Of a stretch of 64,000 nucleotides of DNA, positions 35,057 to 45,427 are shown piece by piece (the stretch's first letter is position 1; every line of letters begins with the position of its first letter). A program made the position numbers and the translations under genes. Location: NCBI RefSeq assembly GCF_000243715.2, contig NZ_AHMO02000008.1, positions 2,212,001 through 2,276,000 of the forward strand, in the 5' to 3' direction. The notes beneath the pieces are model-generated. The model made no database searches. It saw nothing but the letters and a program-made list of their open reading frames with translations, and was not told where the DNA came from. This DNA is from Leptospira broomii serovar Hurstbridge str. 5399 (GTDB lineage: Bacteria > Spirochaetota > Leptospiria > Leptospirales > Leptospiraceae).

Positions 35057-35722
35057 CTACTTCCGGATTAATAAGAATGTATTTATTAAACTTAGGATAC
35101 TGAGTCCAGCGATCCCAAGCCATAGGAATTTAGGATTAAAACTTTCTGTAACTTGAATATTGTTTTTCGTGACAACGTTCTTCTTCGCTTCCTCAATCGA
35201 CTTCAAAAGTTTGTCATATTCGAACTTTACTCTTGCCGAAGTTTCCTGCAAACTTGGATCAAAAATAAAGACAGCCTTCGAAGATCCGCTACCTGTAGGA
35301 TTCTGCGGGGGAATTTTCACGCCTCTCTCCTCCTTTACAATTGCCGTAGTTTTCGGTTCTTCTTGAAGATCCTTCAAATCTTCCTTAGCCCTTAATTCCA
35401 AATACCGATTCCGAACTCCTGGATGGCTCGGCCAAGCTTTGAATACTTTCTCATAATATCCATATGCAGTTAGAAATTTACGATTTGAATAGGCAAGATC
35501 CGCTTTTCCGATCCAAACGAAATTTTGGTATAACTGCAACGTTGCATCGTTCGGGTTTCTAGAAAGGACTCGATCCAATTCGGTTTGAGCTTTATCCCAC
35601 TGCGAAGAATCTACGAGTCCTTTAATTTGGATATAAACTTCTTCCGAGGATTGAGCCAGAGAAGGGGCGAAAGCTATCAGTAGAAGTATAAGTAGAGTAA
35701 GAAAATATCGCATACAAATCAC
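35057..35722 (-). CDS. TPR-type exported protein with C-terminal membrane anchor
   Basis: 221 residues. Signal peptide with cut near SLAQS. Two TPR-like helical pairs follow (SSQWDKAQTELDRVLSRNPND and NRKFLTAYGYYEKVFKAWPSH). A coiled linker and a hydrophobic helix near the C-terminus (FLWLGIAGLSILSLINTFLL) end the protein. It is the last gene of a three-gene operon and overlaps the kelch lipoprotein gene by four bases. TPR proteins usually mediate protein contacts in the envelope; the partner may be the two upstream proteins. Confidence 0.65.
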   Translation of the reverse strand: MICMRYFLTLLILLLIAFAPSLAQSSEEVYIQIKGLVDSSQWDKAQTELDRVLSRNPNDATLQLYQNFVWIGKADLAYSNRKFLTAYGYYEKVFKAWPSHPGVRNRYLELRAKEDLKDLQEEPKTTAIVKEERGVKIPPQNPTGSGSSKAVFIFDPSLQETSARVKFEYDKLLKSIEEAKKNVVTKNNIQVTESFNPKFLWLGIAGLSILSLINTFLLIRK

Positions 35723-37089
35723 CTGCTAATGATAACCGCTCTATGACCAAACCGAGCTACAGGCATGGAAGCTGAGATAGCAGTCCAAGGACCACCGATC
35801 GGGTTCGTTAGATCGATCCAATAAACAAGGCTCGTAGGAATATTAAGCGAACTCTCTCCGCCGAAGATATAGGCTTTACGTAAATCATAAGAAATTTCCA
35901 TCGCAGCGAAAGCCGTCGTCGTGGGCAAAACGGGTCCTGTTTGAAATGTAGCACTTCCCACCGGATAGTAGTCGTATCTCTGAAGAGAATTTAAGGCGGT
36001 TACTGGTTGAGGCGTGACCTGCGAATTCGATCCACCAGCAACGAGAAGGGCCGGAGGGTCGGTCGGGTGCGGATCTGTAGGTAGAGGACGGTAACATGCA
36101 CTCGCCGCTCCATAGCTCCCTGTTCCAGATAAAGCTGGTTCATTGAATGCGGTCGTTGAGTTAGAAGAAGGAGCGTAACCGTCTGTCGAGCTTAGGACTG
36201 ATCCGTCGGTGTAAAGCCTACCTCCTGTAAAAAATAAGGTTCCGCTCACAGCACAACCGGCCATATCCACCCGAGCAAAAATATTTGTGTTCGAAGTGTA
36301 AGATTGCCAGACCCCGGTTGTGCTTACGTCGGGATAGAACTTATAAACGGTATTTAAAATCGTTCCGGTCGTCATGTCCGTAGTCGTAGTGCCTGCGATT
36401 AAGTAAATGTTCGTTCCTACAGTTCCCGCGACCATTCCTTGTAAGGAAGACGGAATTGGAGCAAGGGTGGTCCAGGTTCCAGCTATCGGGTCATAAACTT
36501 CTACAGTGTTCACCGCAGTGAAGACTCCAGCGATTTTAGCAACTCCTCCCATTACATAGATTTTACCGTTATACGAAACGACTCCCGCGAAGGCTCTCGG
36601 AGTGGGAAGAGTCGTGATTGCATTGTACCATTGACCCGCGACAGGATCATACATATCGACCTGGGCGACAGGAGTATTCCCGTTACCGATTCCGCCGACA
36701 ATCCAAATGCTACGGTTTAAGATATTCTGATTAGAAGGAAGCGTCGTAAAGATGGAAGTCCCCATCGCCTTGGGAGATAACTCTCCGCAGAAAACGGAGT
36801 AAGAGTACTGAGTATTTGATTGCAGATTCGTTAGAGTAATCGATTGAAGCTTGGACGGAACGAGTCCAAAAATAAAGTTAGTAGGTCCTGATATTCCGTA
36901 GCCTATGATTCCCTGGACTTCGGTAGAGCAAGACCAGGTGATTGTAGCGGTCGTGGATGTAATCGAAGTCGGTCCAAAGGCTTGAATCTTTAAACCACTT
37001 GTTTCTTGTCCGTTCGTAATTGGACTTCCTTGGCAAGATGCGAATAGAAAAATAGAAATAAAAATCAGTAAATAAATTCGTACTTTCAT
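35719..37089 (-). CDS. Kelch-repeat lipoprotein
   Basis: 456 residues with a lipoprotein signal (IFLFASC, Cys19). A fibronectin-like segment (about 35-110; TSTTATITWSCS) precedes several kelch repeats with the YDP...W and GG patterns: IWIVGGIGNG, KIYVMGGVAK, NIYLIAGTTT, LFFTGGRLY, AYIFGGESS. Kelch repeats form a beta-propeller. Overlaps of four bases on both sides place it in an operon with a barrel protein and a TPR protein. Probably exposed in the periplasm or on the surface. Confidence 0.75.
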   Translation of the reverse strand: MKVRIYLLIFISIFLFASCQGSPITNGQETSGLKIQAFGPTSITSTTATITWSCSTEVQGIIGYGISGPTNFIFGLVPSKLQSITLTNLQSNTQYSYSVFCGELSPKAMGTSIFTTLPSNQNILNRSIWIVGGIGNGNTPVAQVDMYDPVAGQWYNAITTLPTPRAFAGVVSYNGKIYVMGGVAKIAGVFTAVNTVEVYDPIAGTWTTLAPIPSSLQGMVAGTVGTNIYLIAGTTTTDMTTGTILNTVYKFYPDVSTTGVWQSYTSNTNIFARVDMAGCAVSGTLFFTGGRLYTDGSVLSSTDGYAPSSNSTTAFNEPALSGTGSYGAASACYRPLPTDPHPTDPPALLVAGGSNSQVTPQPVTALNSLQRYDYYPVGSATFQTGPVLPTTTAFAAMEISYDLRKAYIFGGESSLNIPTSLVYWIDLTNPIGGPWTAISASMPVARFGHRAVIISR

Positions 37090-37991
37090 AATCTTACTAA
37101 TATCCCCGCTTCTAGTCCTGACATACAGATATCCGAAGTTCGCTCAAAGATACATTGGTTCTTCCACGACAATCGAACTTGAAAATTACTGAATTTGATC
37201 CCTTGCCATCCAAGTTGAAACGAAAGAGCGGGATCGATTCCTGCGGAAGTAGTATATCCAGTAACATAGCGAACATCCGATACACCAGCACCCACATTAA
37301 TAAAGAAATCTAGAAACGGATCATTCTTATAAACCTTATTGTATTGAGCGTATACTTGGTTCGTTAAAAAGGAAAAGTTTCCATTCGGACCGGGAGCAGA
37401 TAAGTAATCAGAACGAAATCCGATTTGCCATTTATTGTTCCAGTTTAGAAAGGCAGGCTCGATGAAGACTCCACCTCCATAGCTTGCAGGAAACAGATTT
37501 CTGTTCGGGCCGAAATTTATTAATAAATCCCCATAAACTCCGAGCTTCGTTTCCGGATGCTGGGCCTCCGGATCGAGCAAGGCATCGGAAAGGGAGGGAC
37601 TTCCTTTTCTTAACGCGGAAGGATTCTTTAAATTAGTTTTTGGAATCGTTAAGAATCCAAGTTCAGTTTTGAGAGTAACTTCGTCGGAGCTTTCTTCTGC
37701 GAATACTCCTTTGATTCGAGAACCATCATGCAATTCTAATGTAGAGTAATAGTAAGAAGTGTCTTCCCCTTTCTTAGAATAATCAACGTGAGCGATATCG
37801 CTTTTATAAAGAGTATATATCTTATCTTTCCATTTTACTTTGAGTTGTTTTTCAGTATCCGACACAGTTTCAGCAATGTATGCTTCACCGTTTGAGAAAA
37901 CGATCTCGGCTCCGAAGAGGCGGTTGGATAGGAAGATAAGTAAGAATGCGAAAAGATTTAGGATTCGAAAGGAGTGGGTTCTATTTTTCAT
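37086..37991 (-). CDS. Exported protein with C-terminal beta-barrel-like region
   Basis: 301 residues with a signal peptide (cut near LFGAE). The first ~110 mature residues resemble a small beta domain (IVFSNGEAYIAETVSDTEKQ, LELHDGSRIKGVF). The rest alternates hydrophobic and polar residues with aromatic ends, as in an outer-membrane barrel (GGGVFIEPAFLNWNNKWQIG, YAQYNKVYKNDPFLDFFINV). It is the first gene of the operon and has no close neighbour upstream. Function unknown; surface location likely. Confidence 0.55.
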   Translation of the reverse strand: MKNRTHSFRILNLFAFLLIFLSNRLFGAEIVFSNGEAYIAETVSDTEKQLKVKWKDKIYTLYKSDIAHVDYSKKGEDTSYYYSTLELHDGSRIKGVFAEESSDEVTLKTELGFLTIPKTNLKNPSALRKGSPSLSDALLDPEAQHPETKLGVYGDLLINFGPNRNLFPASYGGGVFIEPAFLNWNNKWQIGFRSDYLSAPGPNGNFSFLTNQVYAQYNKVYKNDPFLDFFINVGAGVSDVRYVTGYTTSAGIDPALSFQLGWQGIKFSNFQVRLSWKNQCIFERTSDICMSGLEAGILVRL

Positions 37992-38233
37992 TTATGGCTT
38001 TGAAACAAAACCCCTTATCTTTTAAAAACCCTATATAACTTCCGCTACAAGATGGTAGGAATATTGCTTCTAATATATTTTTGAATCTTCTGTGCCATAT
38101 TTTTATTTTGCGTCATTTTTATCGAGTAGATTGGGAAAAATAACCACAAAATTGTCATTGACTCAATGATATGAAGTAAACACGGTTTCTTAGCAAAATA
38201 GCATTCATTGAAGAATGAAATTTAGGGTCCGTT

Positions 38234-41200
38234 ATGTCCTTTTTTAAGAAGAGTCTTTTAATAAGTTTAAATTTAAAACCTTTAAAGAAATTAACAATTC
38301 GGATCGGTCTTCCAGTATTCATTCTCCTATTTCTCTCAAATTTTAGCATCGTTACGAGTGTTCTTCGGATGCTCGGAACTCTTCCTCCACAACCACTTCC
38401 TCAAGTAATCGTCGGATCGGATGGAAAAGCCGTTACTACTGTCCCGATAGAGCTGCCACCTGGAACAAAAGGAATCATTCCTCAGTTGTCCTTGAGTTAT
38501 AATTCTGCGGGAGGTGAAGGGTTTTTAGGTTGGGGTTGGCAACTAAACGGAATTCACAGTATTGAAAGAGATCCAAGTTTTGGGGTCAATTACGGAGGCT
38601 CGGATTCCTTCAGATCCAGTCTTGGCGGCCAACTCGTAGATGTTTCTGGGAATAGAACTGTTTTTCACTCTAGAGTCGAAAATTTGTTCCAATTTATACC
38701 GCAAGGGACATGCGGAGACGGCCCGTGTACTTGGATCGTCACTGATAAAAATGGAATTACCTATACGTTTGGAGGGTCTGCTGACTCTCAAATAATAGCC
38801 ATCGGTCAAACAAATTCGATTCGAGTTTGGGCATTAAATAAAGTGGCCGATTCGTTTGGAAACGGTTATACGATTTCATACCTTCCGCCTGACGGAACCG
38901 GAGCCTATTATCCGAATACAATTTCGTATCTGAATAGATCGATACAATTCAATTACGAAACTAGACCCGACGGTGCTAATTTCTCTTCCACAAACGTGAC
39001 CGATTATTCGCAAAGCGCACCTGTCAAAGTATTAAATCGACTGAATAATCTTATCATTAATGTGAACGGAAGTCTATTGAGAGAATATGAATTCGGTTAT
39101 TCCCAAGGCCCAGTCTCAAACCGGTCTTTACTGACAATCATCAGAAGAGACGGGAGTAACCAATTCGGTTCCGAATCCTTCGATGATCTTGAATTCACTT
39201 ACACGTCCATTCAACAGAGCGGTGGATTTTCTGTAAGTGGAATGCAGCAAGTGACGGATTTGACTAATCAGCAAAGACCTAATGGTAGTGTTTTTACTGC
39301 AAGCCCACTCGCAACAGTGACCGGTTCGGAAGCTCAAAATAATTTTCCGCCGAACTCTCAAAGTACTACAACACGTTATAACTCGCTTATGCAATATTTA
39401 GTGAATGAGCCTGTTCCAGATCGATTTTCGTGTAATATCGGGACAGGCGCTTGTATCTGTGCGGCTCTTCCAGTCTGTTACGGATATAATCCTTCGATCT
39501 TTAACGATTTGGCGTTTACCTGCCAAGCTTTCGGAGGTTGGGACGGTATAAACGGGTGTGCATACGGAATCCCAACCGCGTTAACGAGTTGGTTACCAGC
39601 CGATTTGGACGGTGATGGAGTATTAGATTTTATCGCCTTAACCGGGACAGACGGGGCCGTTACTTTGTATGCAAGAACAATAAATGCGAGTGGAGGAACC
39701 ACATTTCCCGCTAGTACTACGTTACCCATTTTTTATAATACGTATTATTCTCTTTCGGATATTAACGGAGATGGCAAGTCCGATTTCGTATATGAAAGCG
39801 GTGGAACATTATGGGCAATTTATTCGAGGGGAGCTTCTTTTTCATCACCCGTCCAGTTTTCGAATGTTTCTTTAAAAGCTGCGGATCGGAATATGACGGT
39901 CTTTGATCCTTATGAGTATATTTTCGACTCTTCTATTCCCGGAAATAAACAATGGTTATCTGATTTTGGAGCTTCCGATTATTTCGCGGATATGAATTCG
40001 GACGGTCTTGCCGACTTTATACATTACGACGGTTTTAATTTTAGAATTTATATTAATCAAAAGGGAAGTTTCGCAAATCCGATCGTAATCGCCGCGAATG
40101 TATCTCCGTATTTGAATCAATTTACGGACATGAATAATGACGGGGTCGCGGAATACGTTTCTCTTTCAACCACATCAACAAATCCGAATGTCATTCTTTT
40201 GCAGCAGCAATTAGCCCAGTTAAACGCCCAACAAAATCAAATCCAAACGGATTATAATAATCAGCTCGCTGTTTTACAAACGCTTCTAAAAGCGACCTCC
40301 GCTTCGAATCTTCCGACATCGGCGAGTCTTCTTACTCTTCAGAATTATTATACAAATAACAGTTTTCCTTCCGACGCAACCCTGGTCCAAACGCTCGTAA
40401 CTCAAATTACCGGCGGAACTGCTGCGACGGCTACCCAAAGTTCTACCTTAACGACGGATCTTCAAACGGCATTCGCGACGCTTCTCGGTCCGGTTTTAGT
40501 AAACATAAATAGCGTAAACGCGCAACTTGCAAGTGCTCAAGCCGCATCTTCACAAATTTCAACTATCAACGTAACTTATTTTAATCTTAAAAACAGCTCT
40601 TCAACGGGATACTCGTACCCCATCGCTTCGTACGATCCTCTTAGAAGCTTTTTAATCGATATAAATGCGGATGGGAAGCCGGATCTGGTCACAATCGACG
40701 TAATTACCGCTTTTACATATCTTAATACCGGGTTCGGATTTACTTCCGGCAGGTCCGTCAATTTAAATTCCGGAACTCGAACGAGTCTGGTCCAATTCAA
40801 TTTTGCGGACGTAAATGCGGACGGTTTTACCGATCTAGTTCTCTATAACAAAGATTCCAAAAACATAGAAACGTATCTATCGAACGGCTACGGATTCGAT
40901 TCACTCTCCAGCAAATATTCCTTCGGAAATCTCCCGACATTCCAAAGTGCGCCCGATCAATATGGAAACGTCGCTTCGGACATTTATCAAATAACCGTTA
41001 CAGACGTGGATCGAGATTCAAATCCGGATGTAGTAATCGGATTTCTTGCAAGCGATCTTTCTTACGGCGGAATTCAATGGGTACGAAGCGTTAAGAGAAC
41101 CGTTCCAGAAGATGCGATCTTGACCGTTCAAAACGGAACCGGTGCACAGGTTGGAGTTTCCTACGGGACCGTCGCTACTCAAACAAACGGTTATATAGCT

Positions 41201-44200
41201 GGGACCGGAAATTACCCTTTCTTCCCGAACACGTCTCCCGATTTCGTCGTAACTTCTTTAACAACTGATTTAACAAACGGTGCCGCGAAAACTTCCCTTT
41301 ATACATACACGAATAGTAAGTTTTATATGGGGCTGCCTGGAATCGGTCGTGGTTTAGGGTTTGCTACAATTACGGAAACGGATCTCGCTACTAGTTTTTA
41401 TACCGTCACCAATTATTTTCAGAGTAGTTATCGGTTAGCGGGACAGCCAAATATTCAAAGTAGCTATAACGCGTCCGGAAATTTACTTTCTCAAACTACT
41501 ATATCCAACTTTTACTATCCGAATCCTTTTGGAACCGAAATAGCTGTTCCGCAATCCATCGTAAAAAACTCGTACCGTAACGGAATGCTACTTACTTCGG
41601 ATAATAAAACAATTACGTATGATATTTACGGTAAACCGTTAACGACGACGGATTATTTAGGATCGCATACGATCTACACTCAGATTATTTATGCGGACGA
41701 TCTAAACGCTTGGAGAATGGGTCGAATCCAGGAGTCTATCAAGACGGTCGATGGAAGTCTAGTTGAGGATAACTTAATCACGTACAACGGCGATTTCGTT
41801 TCCTCCATGACAAAATATCCAGGCACCAATGTTGCCCAAACGACGAGCTTTGGGGGACCGGACGCCTTTGGAAATCCTAGCTCCGTTACGGACGCTCTTG
41901 GAGCGACTACCCAAATCGCATACGATACGACGACAAATTCATTGCCAGTGACCAAAACGAATGCGCTTGGCCAGGTTACATCCTATACGTACGATTATTC
42001 ACTGGGTTTAAATCTTACAGAGACAGATCCGAACGGTGGAACTACTTCCAAGCTGTATGACGGCTACGGAAGGCTTTTAAGTGTAATGTATCCTGGAGAA
42101 TCCAGTTGGAACGAGTATTATACATACAATAATACGGGACGATTTAATTTAACGAATTTATCACAAAATGAATCCGTTTCGAAGCAGGTTCGAGATAATA
42201 TCTCCGGAAATTCGACTATCACGAATTCTTATTCAGATCCAATGGGAAATGAAATTAGAAGCGAAGTGAATACCTCTGTCAGTAGCGTATTCATCGTTAC
42301 TACGAAAACCTATGATTATACGACGGGGAATTTAATTCAAAAGTCGAACGCGTATTTGAGTAATGATTCTCCGGCTTACACTACGTATAAATACGCTGAT
42401 CCTGATAATTTGTTAACGGAAATCGATGAACCGGATCTTTCCGGAACGATCGTATCTACGATATCCTACTCCGGACTTACAACAAATACCAACATCGCGT
42501 ATCCAGATGGATCGAGTAAGACGAAGAGCGAGACAAAGAATGAGTTGGATCAAATCATTTCTACGGTAGACAATGGAAAAACCGTTTCCTATACGTATGA
42601 TCCACACGGAGGACAGAAAACGATTACTGACCCAAGTGGACTTGTAACCACCAATTCCTATGATATAGCGGGAAGAAAAACGAGTTATTCCGATTCCAAT
42701 TCCGGAACGGTGAGTTATACTTATGATCTAATGGGAAGAGTTCTTTCCCAAACGGATGCAAGAGGGAGTAGCGTTACAAATCAATATGACCAACTCGGAC
42801 GATTGATTTCGCAAACTACGAATGGCGGAGAGATCGCCTCGACCTTTACCTATGACGATACGAGCGTTTCCAATGCGATCGGACGATTGACGAAAGTTAC
42901 GGATAGTTCCGGTTCTTCCACATTTGGGTATGACATAAAAGGAAACGTTATACGGAAAACAAAATCGATCGATGATTTGACTTTCGTAGTTTTGAAATCG
43001 TATGACTCCTTAGGAAGGGTTCTTACGTTAACATATCCCGATGGGAGTAAGACCCATAATAGCTATTCCGTTAATAATTACTTAAATACGATTACCTTCG
43101 ATTCGGCTGATGGAACAAGTACGGGCTATACAGTAATTTCTTATAACGGTCCGACGATTGATTCGACGACGGGATATCCTACCGTGACGAGATCTACCGG
43201 AAATGGGGTCGTTCAAAATATTGGATTCGATAGGATTAAACTTAGAGTCCTGGAATTAAAGACGACTCTTCCGAATAGTACAATCAATGGAGATATAGTT
43301 TACTCCTACGACGGCTCCGGAAACATTACAACGCTTCAGGATAAGGTTACGACGGCTCGAACTCAAACGTTCACTTACGATTCTTGGAATCGAGTCATTT
43401 CAGCAACGGGAATTTATGGTTCCCAGACGTATGCCTATACTTCAAATGGAAACATCACCCAAAAAGACGGCTATACCCTCACGTATGGCAACTCCTCTCA
43501 CGCGAATGCGGTGACTTCTGCGTATAGCCAGAACACCGGCACACTGAATTACACCTACGATGCTTCCGGAAACATGATATCTCGAAATGGTGACACTCTG
43601 ATCTATGATTCTAAAAGTAGAATGGTAGAGTATGATCCGAACGGAGGAGGAAGTATTTTATATACCTATGATTACGCCGGTAATAGGATCAAGGCGAATA
43701 ATCAGAATACGGCGACAGTCACGTATTTCCTAGAAGATCTCTATGAGATCGTAAGGGCGCCTAGCGCCTCCGAGCAACATACCTTATATATCAAGGGCTT
43801 GGAAGGGGACTTAGTTTCTCAACTGACTCGAAATAATGCGGTTCTTATTACTTCAAACAGTTTAGAGAATCAAAAGGAACCGATTCTAGCTTCGGCGTTC
43901 ATGCAACCATTCTGTAAAGATGTAGCGGGCGATTGTGGTGAATATTGGAAGAATCGAATAACAGGTCCATCTTCGAAATTCTTTACTCATTCTTCTTTCT
44001 TTATGAAAGGAATTCCTTCCGATCTTTTTGCTTCCTATTATTATGTTTTCCTTCTTTTACTTTTGTATCTCCTTTATCCGTATTTGAAAAAAGGAAACGA
44101 GTTCTTAGAAAGAGCCAAAATTGTAGGGTTAGGATCTCCAGCTTTATTATTATCGTTAGTGGTTGCGTTTTCCGTTCAAGGCTGTAACGGATTTTTAGGG

Positions 44201-45358
44201 GGCGGAGGTAGCGGTCAGGCTCCTTGGATATTAGCGTTAGGAAGTTCAACGAACCCGAATACACCTACTTTTAATAGCCCTGTTGCAAGCGGTGTCGGAG
44301 CTGTCTCCGGTGGAACTCCTGTCGCTGGTATGTATTTTTATCATCCGGATCATTTAGGATCGACGACTCTTATTACCGATGGAAATGGAAATCCGGCTCC
44401 TGGACCGGGCCAGTCTGGAGTGAGCCATGTATCTTACATGCCATATGGTCAAATCGATAGAAATGATTCTTTCGGTCCGAATATATTCAGATACCAGTAT
44501 ACGGGTCAAATAAATGATTCCGATACAGGATTATATTTTTATAAATCCCGTTATTATGATTCGGTTTTAGGTAGATTCGTTCAACCGGATGATCGAATCA
44601 ATCCGGGGATTAATGGTACGAATCGATTCATGTATGTTAGCGGGAATCCTATCGGATCGAATGATCCAACGGGGCATGTAGATTGGAGTCAAGCGATTCA
44701 CATGCTAGATCAAATTATCGGCCATATGATGTGGAAGAGCTTTAATCATGGGGCTGGGTGGAATAAATTTGCCAGCCAGATCGGAAAGTTTAATTTAAGT
44801 AAGGCCACCTTTATTACTAAGGGAAAACTCTTTTGGGACCCGAAGAATTCATGGTTTGGTGCGCGCAGATTAGCAAGATGGTATAACCTCAACGATTGGT
44901 GGAATACAGGGAAAGCTCGAGATGCATATTTTAGAAAGACTGCCAATGCGACGATAGATTTCACTTTAACACTATATGGAATGGGTATAATCGGAGATTG
45001 CAATGACCAATTTGGACCTCAAGTTTGCGGGCAAATTATGGTTTATTTTTGGAATCAATATGGCATTGATAAAGACAAATTTTTCAACAAGGGTGGTTGG
45101 AACCGAGTCTTTAAATGGGACATTCACTTTAGGTTTAAGGATGGCCAAGCACAAGATTCTGCTGATAATGCTCATGCTGCTTGTAGCACTACTAAGTCAT
45201 TTACTGAATTTTATTGGGGATCTCAAGATTTTGAAGGGGCCGGTTATCCTAACCCGCAAGACGGGTCAATTCGGCATACAGAAGGAAATATTACTTTTAT
45301 AGAAAATACTTTCTTACTTTATAAAAACTGTTCAGGCAATTCCGGCGGCGATGGCTGA
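38234..45358 (+). CDS. Giant SpvB/VCBS/RHS-repeat protein, polymorphic-toxin-like
   Basis: 2374 residues. Order: N-terminal hydrophobic segment (about 22-40); SpvB-like domain (PPGTKGIIPQLSLSYNSAGG, GWGWQLNG, about 75-340); at least seven VCBS/FG-GAP Ca-binding units with D-x-[DN]-x-D (DLDGDGVLD, DINGDGKSD, DMNSDGLAD, DINADGKPD, DVNADGFTD and others) between about 450 and 940; a Gln-rich coiled insert (about 655-780); RHS/YD repeats (about 1230-1880); two hydrophobic segments (about 1925-1995); the RHS core (HPDHLGSTTLITD ... YYDSVLGRFVQPD ... DPTGH, about 2035-2146). About 228 variable residues follow. The plan is that of RHS toxins with a C-terminal effector, but the tip matches no toxin I know and an immunity gene is not evident. 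Confidence 0.85.
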   Translation: MSFFKKSLLISLNLKPLKKLTIRIGLPVFILLFLSNFSIVTSVLRMLGTLPPQPLPQVIVGSDGKAVTTVPIELPPGTKGIIPQLSLSYNSAGGEGFLGWGWQLNGIHSIERDPSFGVNYGGSDSFRSSLGGQLVDVSGNRTVFHSRVENLFQFIPQGTCGDGPCTWIVTDKNGITYTFGGSADSQIIAIGQTNSIRVWALNKVADSFGNGYTISYLPPDGTGAYYPNTISYLNRSIQFNYETRPDGANFSSTNVTDYSQSAPVKVLNRLNNLIINVNGSLLREYEFGYSQGPVSNRSLLTIIRRDGSNQFGSESFDDLEFTYTSIQQSGGFSVSGMQQVTDLTNQQRPNGSVFTASPLATVTGSEAQNNFPPNSQSTTTRYNSLMQYLVNEPVPDRFSCNIGTGACICAALPVCYGYNPSIFNDLAFTCQAFGGWDGINGCAYGIPTALTSWLPADLDGDGVLDFIALTGTDGAVTLYARTINASGGTTFPASTTLPIFYNTYYSLSDINGDGKSDFVYESGGTLWAIYSRGASFSSPVQFSNVSLKAADRNMTVFDPYEYIFDSSIPGNKQWLSDFGASDYFADMNSDGLADFIHYDGFNFRIYINQKGSFANPIVIAANVSPYLNQFTDMNNDGVAEYVSLSTTSTNPNVILLQQQLAQLNAQQNQIQTDYNNQLAVLQTLLKATSASNLPTSASLLTLQNYYTNNSFPSDATLVQTLVTQITGGTAATATQSSTLTTDLQTAFATLLGPVLVNINSVNAQLASAQAASSQISTINVTYFNLKNSSSTGYSYPIASYDPLRSFLIDINADGKPDLVTIDVITAFTYLNTGFGFTSGRSVNLNSGTRTSLVQFNFADVNADGFTDLVLYNKDSKNIETYLSNGYGFDSLSSKYSFGNLPTFQSAPDQYGNVASDIYQITVTDVDRDSNPDVVIGFLASDLSYGGIQWVRSVKRTVPEDAILTVQNGTGAQVGVSYGTVATQTNGYIAGTGNYPFFPNTSPDFVVTSLTTDLTNGAAKTSLYTYTNSKFYMGLPGIGRGLGFATITETDLATSFYTVTNYFQSSYRLAGQPNIQSSYNASGNLLSQTTISNFYYPNPFGTEIAVPQSIVKNSYRNGMLLTSDNKTITYDIYGKPLTTTDYLGSHTIYTQIIYADDLNAWRMGRIQESIKTVDGSLVEDNLITYNGDFVSSMTKYPGTNVAQTTSFGGPDAFGNPSSVTDALGATTQIAYDTTTNSLPVTKTNALGQVTSYTYDYSLGLNLTETDPNGGTTSKLYDGYGRLLSVMYPGESSWNEYYTYNNTGRFNLTNLSQNESVSKQVRDNISGNSTITNSYSDPMGNEIRSEVNTSVSSVFIVTTKTYDYTTGNLIQKSNAYLSNDSPAYTTYKYADPDNLLTEIDEPDLSGTIVSTISYSGLTTNTNIAYPDGSSKTKSETKNELDQIISTVDNGKTVSYTYDPHGGQKTITDPSGLVTTNSYDIAGRKTSYSDSNSGTVSYTYDLMGRVLSQTDARGSSVTNQYDQLGRLISQTTNGGEIASTFTYDDTSVSNAIGRLTKVTDSSGSSTFGYDIKGNVIRKTKSIDDLTFVVLKSYDSLGRVLTLTYPDGSKTHNSYSVNNYLNTITFDSADGTSTGYTVISYNGPTIDSTTGYPTVTRSTGNGVVQNIGFDRIKLRVLELKTTLPNSTINGDIVYSYDGSGNITTLQDKVTTARTQTFTYDSWNRVISATGIYGSQTYAYTSNGNITQKDGYTLTYGNSSHANAVTSAYSQNTGTLNYTYDASGNMISRNGDTLIYDSKSRMVEYDPNGGGSILYTYDYAGNRIKANNQNTATVTYFLEDLYEIVRAPSASEQHTLYIKGLEGDLVSQLTRNNAVLITSNSLENQKEPILASAFMQPFCKDVAGDCGEYWKNRITGPSSKFFTHSSFFMKGIPSDLFASYYYVFLLLLLYLLYPYLKKGNEFLERAKIVGLGSPALLLSLVVAFSVQGCNGFLGGGGSGQAPWILALGSSTNPNTPTFNSPVASGVGAVSGGTPVAGMYFYHPDHLGSTTLITDGNGNPAPGPGQSGVSHVSYMPYGQIDRNDSFGPNIFRYQYTGQINDSDTGLYFYKSRYYDSVLGRFVQPDDRINPGINGTNRFMYVSGNPIGSNDPTGHVDWSQAIHMLDQIIGHMMWKSFNHGAGWNKFASQIGKFNLSKATFITKGKLFWDPKNSWFGARRLARWYNLNDWWNTGKARDAYFRKTANATIDFTLTLYGMGIIGDCNDQFGPQVCGQIMVYFWNQYGIDKDKFFNKGGWNRVFKWDIHFRFKDGQAQDSADNAHAACSTTKSFTEFYWGSQDFEGAGYPNPQDGSIRHTEGNITFIENTFLLYKNCSGNSGGDG

Positions 45359-45427
45359 GCACTAGTGAGATATAGTATGGTTAAAATTGAATAAAAAAAA
45401 CAATATTGATAGAGAGGTATTATTGAC

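Noticed and set aside
39590..41040. Regular repeats in the RHS gene as CRISPR or tandem DNA repeats
   Set aside because: They encode VCBS/FG-GAP units with varied DNA sequence and irregular spacing.
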